Shown here piece by piece: positions 29,018-37,089 of a DNA stretch of 64,000 bases (positions within the stretch are counted from its first letter, which is position 1; the number at the start of each line of letters is the position of its first letter). Under the pieces are notes generated by a model. That model did not search any database, had not been told where the DNA came from, and worked only from the letters and a program-made list of their open reading frames with translations. The DNA is from Roseobacter insulae. GTDB taxonomy: Bacteria; Pseudomonadota; Alphaproteobacteria; Rhodobacterales; Rhodobacteraceae. A program made the position numbers and the translations under genes. Location: the NCBI RefSeq assembly GCF_019375555.1, contig NZ_JAHXDN010000001.1:907501-971500 (forward strand), read 5' to 3'.

Positions 29018-29043
29018 AAAGGGCCGCCCGAAGGCGACCCTTT
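29018..29043 (-). terminator. Rho-independent terminator for the HU gene (possibly bidirectional)
   Basis: AAAGGG (29018-29023) pairs with CCCTTT (29038-29043), and CGCC with GGCG inside, around a CGAA loop. On the minus strand the hairpin is followed by a run of Ts, fitting the end of the HU transcript. It could also stop the ClpP-like transcript from the other side. Confidence 0.82.
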
Positions 29044-29064
29044 GAAGTCTGACGCAAGCGGCGG

Positions 29065-29352
29065 TTAGCCGTTCACGCTGTCCTTGAGCGCTTTGGCGAT
29101 GGTCATCTTGACCACCTTGTCCGCGTCTTTTTTGAATTGCTCACCGGTGGCAGGGTTGCGCACCATGCGCTCGGGGCGTTCACGGCAGTAGATCTTGCCA
29201 ACGCCGGGCAGGGTGACAGCGCCGCCGCCGGAAACTTCCCGCGTGATCAGGTTGCAGACGGCTTCGAGCGCAGCACCTGCGGATTTCTTGTCCGTATCCA
29301 TTTCGTCGGCCAGTGCCGCGACGAGCTGGGTCTTTGTCATTGGTTTTGCCAT
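29065..29352 (-). CDS. HU-family DNA-binding protein
   Basis: A 95-residue histone-like protein that bends DNA as a dimer. The N-terminal helical part ('MTKTQLVAALADEMDTDKK') and the saddle ('VTLPGVGKIYCRERPERMVR', with 'NPATGEQFKK') are clear. The family's GxF and RxGRNPxTG positions are modified ('GKIYCRERPERMVRNPATG'), so it is an HU-like variant of the sort common in alphaproteobacteria. GAAGGAG lies upstream of the ATG. It is monocistronic with a strong terminator. Confidence 0.93.
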   Translation of the reverse strand: MAKPMTKTQLVAALADEMDTDKKSAGAALEAVCNLITREVSGGGAVTLPGVGKIYCRERPERMVRNPATGEQFKKDADKVVKMTIAKALKDSVNG

Positions 29353-29411
29353 GTTCTTGTTCTCCTTCGCTGCCCGAACAGTTGGGCCTCATTTCCGAAA
29401 TCTACCCGGAT

Positions 29412-29429
29412 GTTGTGTATGAACACAAC
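29412..29429. promoter_or_regulatory. Inverted repeat upstream of the HU gene
   Basis: GTTGTGT (29412-29418) and ACACAAC (29423-29429) are perfect 7-bp arms around ATGA, 60 bp upstream of the HU start. It could be an operator or a leader hairpin; no protein is assigned. Confidence 0.4.
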
Positions 29430-29492
29430 GATTAGTAGAGGTTTGCAAGGAAAAACATGCAAAATTAACCTATTTTCTTGGGTTTTGACGCC

Positions 29493-30956
29493 TCAGAGGA
29501 AGGCAGTCTCCTCAAAGGAACGCAATTTCCGACTGTGGATACGTTCCAGCGGCATCGTGCGCAAGCGCTCCATCGCGTGAATTCCGATCATCAGATGCCG
29601 TGCCACTTGCGTTTTATAGAAGTCAGAGGCCATGCCGGGCAGCTTCAATTCGCCATGCAGCGGCTTGTCGGACACACACAGCAGCGTGCCGTAGGGGACC
29701 CGGAACCGGTAGCCGTTTGCGGCGATCGTGGCGCTTTCCATATCAAGGGCGACGGCGCGCGACTGGCTGAGCCGCTGCACCGGGCCGGACTGGTCGCGCA
29801 GTTCCCAGTTGCGGTTGTCGATGGTGGCCACCGTGCCCGTCCGCATGATGCGCTTGAGCTCGTAGCCTTCCAGCGCGGTGACCTGCGCCACCGCCTGTTC
29901 CAGCGCGATCTGGATTTCCGCCAGCGCCGGGATCGGCACCCAGACCGGCAGATCGTCGTCGAGCACGTGATCCTCGCGCAAGTACGCGTGGGCCAGCACG
30001 AAATCTCCCAGGGCCTGTGAGTTGCGCAGACCGGCGCAGTGTCCGACCATCAGCCACGCGTGCGGGCGCAAAACGGCGATGTGATCGGTCGCGGTCTTGG
30101 CGTTCGACGGCCCGACGCCGATGTTCACCAGCGTGATGCCCGAGCCATCCTCGCGCTTCAGGTGATAGGTGGGCATCTGCGGTGTCTTCACCGCGTCGGG
30201 CAGCGGCGCGTCCCCGGACGTGATGGTGGCATTGTCGGTGGACACGAAGGCGGTGTAGCCGGACGCGGGGTTATCCAGCTGCTCGCGGGCGTAGGCTTCG
30301 AACTCGGAGACATAGAACTGGTAGTTGGTAAAGAGCACGTGGTTCTGAAAATGTCCCGCATCGGTGGCGGTGTAATGCGAGAGGCGCGCCAGCGAATAAT
30401 CGACCCGTTGCGCCGTGAAGGGGGCCAGCGGGCCGACATCATCCGGGGAGACATAGGTGCCATTCACGATGTCATCATTCGTTGTCGACAGGTCGGGCAC
30501 GTCGAAAAAGTCGCGCAGGGTGAATTCGGCAGCCCCTTCCTGCGGCACGGTGATGCTGGCGTCATTGGCCACCGCGAAATGCACCGGCATCGGGGTCGCG
30601 GAGGCGCCAATGCTGACCGGCTGGTCGTGATTCTCGATCAGCAGGGCAATCTGCTGGGTCAGGTAGCTGCGGAACAGATCGGGCCGCGTGATGGTGGCTC
30701 GGAAACTGCCGGGGGCCGATACATGGCCATAGCTGAGGCGGGTATCGACCTGTGCAAAGGTGGAGGTTTTAAACAGCACCTCGGGGTAGAATGCGCGCAC
30801 GCGGGACGCCGGCGCGCCATCCTGCATGGCAGTGATGAAGTGCTTGCACAGGAATTCTGTGGCTTGGGCATAAAGCTGTTCCAGCCTTGCAACGGCGGCC
30901 TTCGCGTCGTGGAATTCTTCGGTTGCGGGGACGTCCGGCGTCTGGATATTTGTCAT
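29493..30956 (-). CDS. amn: AMP nucleosidase
   Basis: A 487-residue enzyme that cleaves AMP to adenine and ribose 5-phosphate. The N-terminal AMP_N domain (about residues 1-190) is followed by a phosphorylase-like catalytic domain with 'LVNIGVGPSNAKTATDHIAV', 'GHCAGLRNSQALGDFVLAHA' and 'ALDMESATIAANGYRFRVPY', the latter holding the ribose-binding Met-Glu pair. Its start overlaps the ade stop by 4 bp (ATGA, 30953-30956), so ade is translated just ahead of amn. The two products act in order on AMP. Confidence 0.95.
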   Translation of the reverse strand: MTNIQTPDVPATEEFHDAKAAVARLEQLYAQATEFLCKHFITAMQDGAPASRVRAFYPEVLFKTSTFAQVDTRLSYGHVSAPGSFRATITRPDLFRSYLTQQIALLIENHDQPVSIGASATPMPVHFAVANDASITVPQEGAAEFTLRDFFDVPDLSTTNDDIVNGTYVSPDDVGPLAPFTAQRVDYSLARLSHYTATDAGHFQNHVLFTNYQFYVSEFEAYAREQLDNPASGYTAFVSTDNATITSGDAPLPDAVKTPQMPTYHLKREDGSGITLVNIGVGPSNAKTATDHIAVLRPHAWLMVGHCAGLRNSQALGDFVLAHAYLREDHVLDDDLPVWVPIPALAEIQIALEQAVAQVTALEGYELKRIMRTGTVATIDNRNWELRDQSGPVQRLSQSRAVALDMESATIAANGYRFRVPYGTLLCVSDKPLHGELKLPGMASDFYKTQVARHLMIGIHAMERLRTMPLERIHSRKLRSFEETAFL

Positions 30957-32755
30957 GAAAGAGGCTCAATTACTGGAATGAAGTCAAAGCTGCGCACATC
31001 CACCAATCCAAGGTCGGAGATGCGTAGCTCGGGGATCACCACGAGGGCGAGCAGCGAATGCTGCATGTAAGCGTTGTTGAGGGTGCAGCCGCAGTCCCGC
31101 ATGGCCTGCATCATCCTGTCCGCCTTGGCAGCGACGCGCGCGGCGGGGCTGTCCGACATCAGGCCCGCAATGGGCAATTCGACCAGGGCAAGTTCGGCCC
31201 CATCCTTGAAGATCACGATGCCGCCGCCGACGTCGCCAAGACGGTTGGCGGCCATCGCCATATGTTCTGCATCCGTGCCGACCACGATCATGTGGTGACT
31301 GTCGTGTGCCACGGTGGAAGCCATCGCCATGGGACCTTCGTAGCCAAAGCCGGAGACAAAGGCGTTTGTTACCGAGCCGGTGGCGCGGTGACGTTCGACA
31401 AGGGCAATCTGGCAGACTTCTCCAGTGGGCTGCACCCGGCCTTCCGTCACCGGCAGTTCGAATTGCAGCGCCTTTGTGGGCGCCTGATTTTCAACGACGC
31501 CAATGACGTTTGCACGTACCGCGTTGGCCCCTTTGGGGGCGGGAATGGCAAAGTCTTCCGCGGTCAGGGTTTTGCCCATGTGCACGGTTTGCCGGGCCTT
31601 GGCCGGCCAGTTGTAATGCGGGCAATCCACGAGGCAGGTGCCGTTTTCGGCCACGATCCGCCCCCGCGCGATGACCGTTTCAATCGGAAGCGATTTGAGA
31701 TCGGATGTGAGGACAACATCCGCGCGCCTGCCCGGTGTCAGTGAGCCGATCTCGCGCTCCAGCCCGAAATGCGTGGCGGTGTTGATCGTGGCCATCTGCA
31801 GGGCCACGACAGGGTCGCAACCACAGTCGATCGCTTGGCGCACCACGCGGTTCATATGGCCGTCGTTGACCAGCGTGCCGGAGTGGCAGTCATCGGTGCA
31901 CAGGATCATATTGCGCGGATCGAGACCTTTTTCCGTGATCGCGGTGATTTGGGTTTCTACGTCGTACCACGCCGACCCCAACCGGATCATTGACCGCATC
32001 CCCTGACGCATCCGGGCGATGGCATCGGCCTCGCAGGTGCCTTCGTGATCATCCGCCGGCCCCCCTGCGACATAGCCAGCGAAGGCCGGGCCAAGATCCG
32101 GGGAGGCATAGTGCCCGCCTACGGTTTTACCGGCGCGCTGCGTTGCGGCCATCTCGGCCAGCATCTTGGGGTCGGCAGTCGACACGCCGGGGAAATTCAT
32201 CATCTCGCCCAGCCCGATGATCCCGGGCCAGCCCATTGCCTCGGCCACGTCTTCCGCCGTGATCTCGAAACCCGTTGTCTCCATCCCCGGGGCCGACGGC
32301 GCGCAGGAGGGCATTTGCGTGAAGATGTTGACCGGCTGCATCAGGGCCTCGTCATGCATCATGCGCACACCTTCCAGCCCCAGCACATTGGCGATTTCAT
32401 GTGGGTCGGTGAACATCGAGGTGGTGCCATGGGGAATGACCGCGCGGGCAAACTCTGCCGGGGTCAGCATCCCCGATTCGATATGCATGTGGCCGTCACA
32501 GAGGCCCGGGATCATGTAGCGGCCCTCGGCCTCGATGATCTGCGTGTCCGGTCCGGTGCAGTGGCGTGCATCCGTCACAACACAGGCAATCCGACCCGCA
32601 ACAATGGCGATGTCATGGCCATCCAGAACTTCCCGGGTATGGACATTGACCCATTTGCCGCCTTTGATCACGGTGTCGGCCGCGCCGCGCCCGGTGGCGA
32701 CGGCGATCAGGTCAGCTGCGGAATCGGGCCATGAGGGAAAAGATGCATGCGTCAT
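30953..32755 (-). CDS. ade: Adenine deaminase
   Basis: A 600-residue amidohydrolase that converts adenine to hypoxanthine and ammonia. The metal-binding motif 'PGLCDGHMHIESGMLTP' and the late 'LCTDDCHSGTLVNDGHMNRV' are diagnostic of the bacterial Ade type rather than the Add-like type. The C-terminal ADE domain ('MASTVAHDSHHMIVVGTDAE') is complete. I start it at the ATG at 32755; a GTG five codons upstream is possible. It is translationally coupled to amn. A VOC gene diverges 50 bp away. Confidence 0.95.
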   Translation of the reverse strand: MTHASFPSWPDSAADLIAVATGRGAADTVIKGGKWVNVHTREVLDGHDIAIVAGRIACVVTDARHCTGPDTQIIEAEGRYMIPGLCDGHMHIESGMLTPAEFARAVIPHGTTSMFTDPHEIANVLGLEGVRMMHDEALMQPVNIFTQMPSCAPSAPGMETTGFEITAEDVAEAMGWPGIIGLGEMMNFPGVSTADPKMLAEMAATQRAGKTVGGHYASPDLGPAFAGYVAGGPADDHEGTCEADAIARMRQGMRSMIRLGSAWYDVETQITAITEKGLDPRNMILCTDDCHSGTLVNDGHMNRVVRQAIDCGCDPVVALQMATINTATHFGLEREIGSLTPGRRADVVLTSDLKSLPIETVIARGRIVAENGTCLVDCPHYNWPAKARQTVHMGKTLTAEDFAIPAPKGANAVRANVIGVVENQAPTKALQFELPVTEGRVQPTGEVCQIALVERHRATGSVTNAFVSGFGYEGPMAMASTVAHDSHHMIVVGTDAEHMAMAANRLGDVGGGIVIFKDGAELALVELPIAGLMSDSPAARVAAKADRMMQAMRDCGCTLNNAYMQHSLLALVVIPELRISDLGLVDVRSFDFIPVIEPLS

Positions 32756-32805
32756 GTCCCTAGGTGCCACGGGTTTTGGGGATGTTCAAGCGGGGAGGAC
32801 GCGTG

Positions 32806-33225
32806 ATGGACTACGAAAAAGTGTCGGCAGAGGATTTCGGCAAGTCCTTGCGCGGGATCGGACTGAACCTGCTGGTGCGTGATGTCCGCGCGACAAGCGC
32901 CTTTCTGGAGGTCTTGTTTGATATGGGTATCCACCGGTTAAGTGATGATTTCGCGATTGTGACCTACGGCGACGAGGTCTTTCAACTGCACGGCGACGGG
33001 ACATATCACGCGAACCCCCTGCTGAGCATCCTGCCGGAAAACCCGCCCCGTGGCGCCGGTATCGAGGTCCGGCTTTACGACACCGACCCCGATGCCGCCG
33101 TCGCCAGGGCGGACTCGCTTGGCGCAATGATCCTGCAACCCCCGACTGACAAACCCCATGGCCTGCGCGAAGCCTATATCCTGTGCGACGACGGCTACGC
33201 TTGGGTTCCCAGCCGACCATTGTAG
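32806..33225 (+). CDS. VOC/glyoxalase-fold protein
   Basis: A 139-residue protein with the paired beta-alpha-beta fold of the vicinal-oxygen-chelate family ('LNLLVRDVRATSAFLEVLFD' at the start of the first module, 'IEVRLYDTDPDAAVARADSL' in the second). The usual metal histidines and glutamates are incomplete, so a binding or non-classical role is possible. A strong GGGGAGG site precedes the ATG at 32806. Its last 31 bp overlap the 3' end of the converging LysR gene. Confidence 0.78.
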   Translation: MDYEKVSAEDFGKSLRGIGLNLLVRDVRATSAFLEVLFDMGIHRLSDDFAIVTYGDEVFQLHGDGTYHANPLLSILPENPPRGAGIEVRLYDTDPDAAVARADSLGAMILQPPTDKPHGLREAYILCDDGYAWVPSRPL

Positions 33226-34085
33226 AAAGCCTTCAGTTCCGACTTGAACCATTGGGTGAAGGCTTCGGCAGCGGGCATGGTCTGGGCGCGCGGCGACCGG
33301 ATCAGGTAGTAGGCTTCCTGCATTGGCGCACGGTGGGCAAAAGGCGCGATGAGGTGTCCGGCCTCGATCAGGCCGCGCGTGATCGCGTCATGCCCCAGCG
33401 CCATGCCGCCGCCGGTCAGCGCCACCGACAGGGCGATTGAATACGTCGTGGCGTAGGTCACAATCGGGTCGGGCCACGGCAGGGCCTGCTCCTCCGCCCA
33501 GACGGCCCAGGTGCCCATCATGTTGGAGCAATCATAAAGCGGCTGCCGGGCCAGGGTCTCCAGCGTGACGGGATAGCCGGGCGCGCAGACGGGATAGTAG
33601 TGATCGGTCGCCAGAAGCTCTGCATGCACCTGGTCGGAGGGGCGCAGTGAATAGCGGATTTCAACATCCGCGCCCTCCGCCATGTCACGGGCTTCCCAAA
33701 GCTCGGTCGAGATATTGATCTGGACCTCGGGATGCGCGCGCCGGAACCGGGGCAGGCGCGGGGCGAGCCACTGGATCGCGAAGGTGAGATTGCACTGCAC
33801 CTGCAGGACATCCCCTTCGTTCCGGGTCAGCGCCCGCGTACCATGCGCCAACGTACGGAACGCATCGCGCACGACGGGCAGGTAGCTGATGCCGGTCTGG
33901 GTCAGCTCCAGCGCCCGCGGGCGTCGGTGAAAAAGCGGGCGCCCCAGGAAGGCTTCGAGAGACTTGATCTGCTGGCTCACCGCGCTCTGAGTCATGTTCA
34001 GATCACGGGCAGCCCCCGTGAAGCTCAGGTTTCGGGCCGACGCTTCGAAGGCGCGCAACCAGTTCAGAGGCGGCAAGTCAGCCAT
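33195..34085 (-). CDS. LysR-family transcriptional regulator (GcvA-like)
   Basis: A 296-residue regulator. The helix-turn-helix is at about residues 14-40 ('SFTGAARDLNMTQSAVSQQI'), then 'LEAFLGRPLFHRRPRALELT', as in GcvA/AmpR-like members. A two-lobed ligand-binding domain follows. I chose the ATG at 34085 because 'LPPLNWLRAFEA' then sits at the family's usual place; the frame is open to 34145. It is transcribed divergently from the aldolase-to-caiD operon, and a perfect LysR-type palindrome lies between them, so it very probably regulates that operon. The inducer is unknown. Confidence 0.9.
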   Translation of the reverse strand: MADLPPLNWLRAFEASARNLSFTGAARDLNMTQSAVSQQIKSLEAFLGRPLFHRRPRALELTQTGISYLPVVRDAFRTLAHGTRALTRNEGDVLQVQCNLTFAIQWLAPRLPRFRRAHPEVQINISTELWEARDMAEGADVEIRYSLRPSDQVHAELLATDHYYPVCAPGYPVTLETLARQPLYDCSNMMGTWAVWAEEQALPWPDPIVTYATTYSIALSVALTGGGMALGHDAITRGLIEAGHLIAPFAHRAPMQEAYYLIRSPRAQTMPAAEAFTQWFKSELKAFYNGRLGTQA

Positions 34086-34096
34086 TATAACCAATG

Positions 34097-34113
34097 CATA
34101 AGTTGAACTTATG
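34097..34113. promoter_or_regulatory. LysR-type operator between the regulator gene and the catabolic operon
   Basis: CATAAGT (34097-34103), TGA, ACTTATG (34107-34113) is a perfect 17-bp inverted repeat that contains the T-N11-A core of LysR sites. It lies 12 bp upstream of the LysR start and 78 bp before the aldolase start, as expected for autoregulation and divergent activation. Confidence 0.72.
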
Positions 34114-34190
34114 GACGGCTTACGTTTTTTTCGTTGGTCAAGCAAGACAGTTGGGTGTTGTCATATCCCCGATCATTGGAGGAGTGCCGG

Positions 34191-34946
34191 ATGCCCGTGA
34201 CTGATTTGCGCCCGAATATGGAGAACTGGCAGGACCGTGTGGACCTTGCCGCCGCCTTTCGCTGGACGGTGCGGCTGAACATGCATGAAGCCGTTGCCAA
34301 CCATTTCAGCCTTGCGATCAACGAGGACGGAACGAGGTTTCTGATGAACCCCAACCAGATGCATTTTTCGCGCATCAAGGCGTCCGACCTGATTGTTGTC
34401 GATGCCAATGATCCCAAGGCGCTGGAGGGCCCGGATGCGCCCGACCCCACGGCCTGGGGATTGCACGGCGGATTGCACCGCCATTGCGCCCATGCACGCT
34501 GTGCGATGCATGTACATTCGCCCTACGCCACGGCCTTGGCAGCGCTGGCGGACAGCCGTCTGCCGCCCGTGGACCAGAACGCCTGCACCTTCTTCAATCG
34601 CTATGTGATTGACGAGAACTACGGCGGTCTTGCCTTCGAGGAAGAGGGGGAGCGTTGCGCGCAATTGTTCGATGACCCGAAAAAGAAGGTCATGATCATG
34701 GGGAACCACGGGATCATGATCATCGGTGATACCGTCGCGGATACGTTCAACCGTCTCTACTATTTCGAGCGGGCCTGCATGACCTACATCATGGCGTTGC
34801 AGACCGGTCAGCCGCTGCGTGTCTTGCCGGACGAGGTGGCGGAAAAAACCGCGCGGGAACTGGAAGAATATCCCGAACAGGATGCCCGTCATCTGGCGGA
34901 GCTCAAGGCCGTTCTGGACGCGGAGGGATCGACCTATGCCCAGTGA
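34191..34946 (+). CDS. Class II aldolase/adducin-family protein
   Basis: A 251-residue cytosolic protein of the zinc-dependent class II aldolase fold. Metal ligands are visible as the HxH of 'AMHVHSPYATALAALADS' and a later histidine in 'IMGNHGIMIIG'. The fold covers aldolases, epimerases, decarboxylases and dehydratases, so the reaction is open. GGAGGAG gives a strong ribosome site. It is the first gene of the operon divergent from lysR, and its end overlaps the hydroxylase start by 11 bp. Confidence 0.88.
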   Translation: MPVTDLRPNMENWQDRVDLAAAFRWTVRLNMHEAVANHFSLAINEDGTRFLMNPNQMHFSRIKASDLIVVDANDPKALEGPDAPDPTAWGLHGGLHRHCAHARCAMHVHSPYATALAALADSRLPPVDQNACTFFNRYVIDENYGGLAFEEEGERCAQLFDDPKKKVMIMGNHGIMIIGDTVADTFNRLYYFERACMTYIMALQTGQPLRVLPDEVAEKTARELEEYPEQDARHLAELKAVLDAEGSTYAQ

Positions 34947-35925
34947 TGCCGAAGCGCGCGAGGCGGGCCGCTGGAATTTCCGCCCGCAGGTTCCGCTGGC
35001 GCAGAATCCGCTGTTTCAATGGCCGCCGAAGCCACGCGCCATCTTTCGCTGGTACGCGGCCTTTTGGCTGGAAATATCGACCACCACCTTATGTTTTGTC
35101 ATTGCCGTGGCGGCTTATTTTCTGATCCTGCCGGAACTGGCGGAGATGCAGGTGCTGGGCTGGGGATGGGTTGCAAAGGTCTGGCTTGCCAATCTGGTGC
35201 CGCAGGTGATTTGCGCCGGCACGCTGCACTACTGGTTGATCATGCGCAAGGGCCAGGGCACCCAGACGAAATACGACCCGCGCGATCAGGCGCGCGATAA
35301 CGGCACCTTTACCTTCGGCAATCAGGTCCACGACAACATGTTCTGGCATATCGCCAGCGGTATCACGCTCTGGACCGCCGCGCAGGTGGGGGTGTTCTGG
35401 GCAATGGCCAACGGCTATGCGCCCACGCTGCTCTTTCCCGGCAACCCGGTCTGGTTCGTTGCGTTTTTCGTGCTGATCCCGATCTGGTCGAGCTTTCATT
35501 TTTACTGGATTCACCGCGCGCTGCACTGGCCGCCGCTTTATAATGTGGCGCATGCCCTGCATCACCGGAACGTCAATGTGGGGCCGTGGTCGGGTATCTC
35601 GATGCATCCGGTCGAGCATGTGCTTTTTTACACGAATTTCCTCATTCACCTCGTGGTGCCGAGCCACCCGCTGCATGTGCTCTTCCATGGTTACGTGCAG
35701 TCGACACACCCGGTGTTTTCGCATTCCGGGTTCGAAGAGATCATCGTGGGCGACAAGCGGCAGGCCAAGGCCGGGGTGTTTTTCCACCAACTGCACCACC
35801 GCTATTTCGAATGCAACTACGGCACGGTCGAGATGCCGTGGGACCGCTGGTTCGGCAGCTACCATGACGGTTCGGCCACGGCCACGGATGAAACGCGTGC
35901 GCGCAAGAAGCAGATGTATACATGA
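34936..35925 (+). CDS. Fatty acid hydroxylase/sterol desaturase-superfamily membrane protein
   Basis: A 329-residue integral membrane di-iron oxygenase. The eight-histidine pattern is present: 'FYWIHRALHW' (HxxxH), 'HALHHRNVNVG' (HxxHH), 'MHPVEHVLF', and 'FFHQLHHRYFECNYG' near the end. Four to five hydrophobic helices are visible. Members use oxygen to hydroxylate or desaturate lipids or other hydrophobic substrates. The ATG at 34936 gives the first residues 'MPSDAEAREAG'. It overlaps both neighbours (ATGA with the acyl-CoA dehydrogenase gene), which ties it to the catabolic operon. Confidence 0.88.
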   Translation: MPSDAEAREAGRWNFRPQVPLAQNPLFQWPPKPRAIFRWYAAFWLEISTTTLCFVIAVAAYFLILPELAEMQVLGWGWVAKVWLANLVPQVICAGTLHYWLIMRKGQGTQTKYDPRDQARDNGTFTFGNQVHDNMFWHIASGITLWTAAQVGVFWAMANGYAPTLLFPGNPVWFVAFFVLIPIWSSFHFYWIHRALHWPPLYNVAHALHHRNVNVGPWSGISMHPVEHVLFYTNFLIHLVVPSHPLHVLFHGYVQSTHPVFSHSGFEEIIVGDKRQAKAGVFFHQLHHRYFECNYGTVEMPWDRWFGSYHDGSATATDETRARKKQMYT

Positions 35926-37082
35926 ACTACGGGTTGAGTGACGAACATCACATGATCGCGGACACGGTCCGCGCCTTCGTGGAAAAGGAGATCTATCCGC
36001 ATGAAGAGCTGGTCGAGCGCACCGGGGAGGTGCCACAGGAGATTGCACAGGAGATAAAGCGCAAGACACTGGCGTTGGGGTTTTACGCGTGTAACTTTCC
36101 TGAAAGCGTTGGTTGCGCCGGGCTGAACCATCTGGAATTCGCGCTGGTGGAACGGGAACTGGGGCGCGGCTCGATGGCGCTCAACCACTTCTTTGGCCGC
36201 CCGCAAAACATCCTGATGGCCTGCGAAGGGGATCAGGTGGAGCGCTACCTGATGCCCGCCGTGCGGGGCGAGCGGATGGACGCGCTGGCGATGACCGAAC
36301 CGGGTGCGGGTTCAGACGTGCGGGGCATGAAATGTGCGGCCCATCGCGAGGGTGGCGATTGGGTGGTCAATGGCACCAAGCATTTCATCTCCGGTGCCGA
36401 ACACGCGGATTTCATCATTGTCTTCATCGCAACGGGCGAGGACCAGACCGATAAGGGCCCCAAGAAACGCATCACCGCCTTTCTGGTTGATCGTGGCACG
36501 CCGGGGTTCACCATCCGGGACGGTTACAAATCCGTCAGCCACCGGGGGTACAAGAACATGATCCTCGATTTCGACGATTGCCGCTTGCCGGATGCGCAGG
36601 TGCTGGGCGAGGTCGATGGCGGCTTCGAGGTGATGAACACCTGGCTTTATGCCACGCGGATCACCGTCGCCACCATGTCCGTGGGACGCGCGCGCCGGGT
36701 CTTTAACTATGCGCTGACCTATGCTGCCGAGCGGGAACAGTTTGGCCAGAAGATCGGCAAGTTTCAGGGCGTGAGTTTCCAACTGGCCAACATGATCACG
36801 GAAATCGACGCGGCGGACCTGCTGACGCTGGCAAGTGCGGACCGGCTGGACAAGGGGTTGCCCGCGAACCGCGAGATTGCCAGTGCCAAGCTCTATGCCT
36901 CCGAAATGCTGGCGCGGGTGACCGATGCGGCGATCCAGATACATGGCGGCATGGGCCTGATGGATGACTATCCGCTGGAGCGGTTCTGGCGCGACGCGCG
37001 GGTGGAACGTATCTGGGACGGCACCAGCGAGATACAACGTCACATCATCAGCCGCGACCTTTTGCGCGCTCTGGGCGCCTGA
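35922..37082 (+). CDS. Acyl-CoA dehydrogenase
   Basis: A 386-residue FAD enzyme that introduces an alpha,beta double bond into an acyl-CoA. 'ALAMTEPGAGSDVRGMKCAA' binds substrate and FAD, 'GTKHFISGAEHADFIIVF' is the middle domain, and 'QIHGGMGLMDDYPLERFWRD' with 'IWDGTSEIQRHIISRDLL' is the C-terminal signature. A catalytic base is expected near that end, but I cannot place it with confidence. The substrate is unknown. It starts inside the hydroxylase stop and is followed 7 bp later by the CoA ligase gene. Confidence 0.93.
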   Translation: MNYGLSDEHHMIADTVRAFVEKEIYPHEELVERTGEVPQEIAQEIKRKTLALGFYACNFPESVGCAGLNHLEFALVERELGRGSMALNHFFGRPQNILMACEGDQVERYLMPAVRGERMDALAMTEPGAGSDVRGMKCAAHREGGDWVVNGTKHFISGAEHADFIIVFIATGEDQTDKGPKKRITAFLVDRGTPGFTIRDGYKSVSHRGYKNMILDFDDCRLPDAQVLGEVDGGFEVMNTWLYATRITVATMSVGRARRVFNYALTYAAEREQFGQKIGKFQGVSFQLANMITEIDAADLLTLASADRLDKGLPANREIASAKLYASEMLARVTDAAIQIHGGMGLMDDYPLERFWRDARVERIWDGTSEIQRHIISRDLLRALGA

Positions 37083-37089
37083 ACCGACC

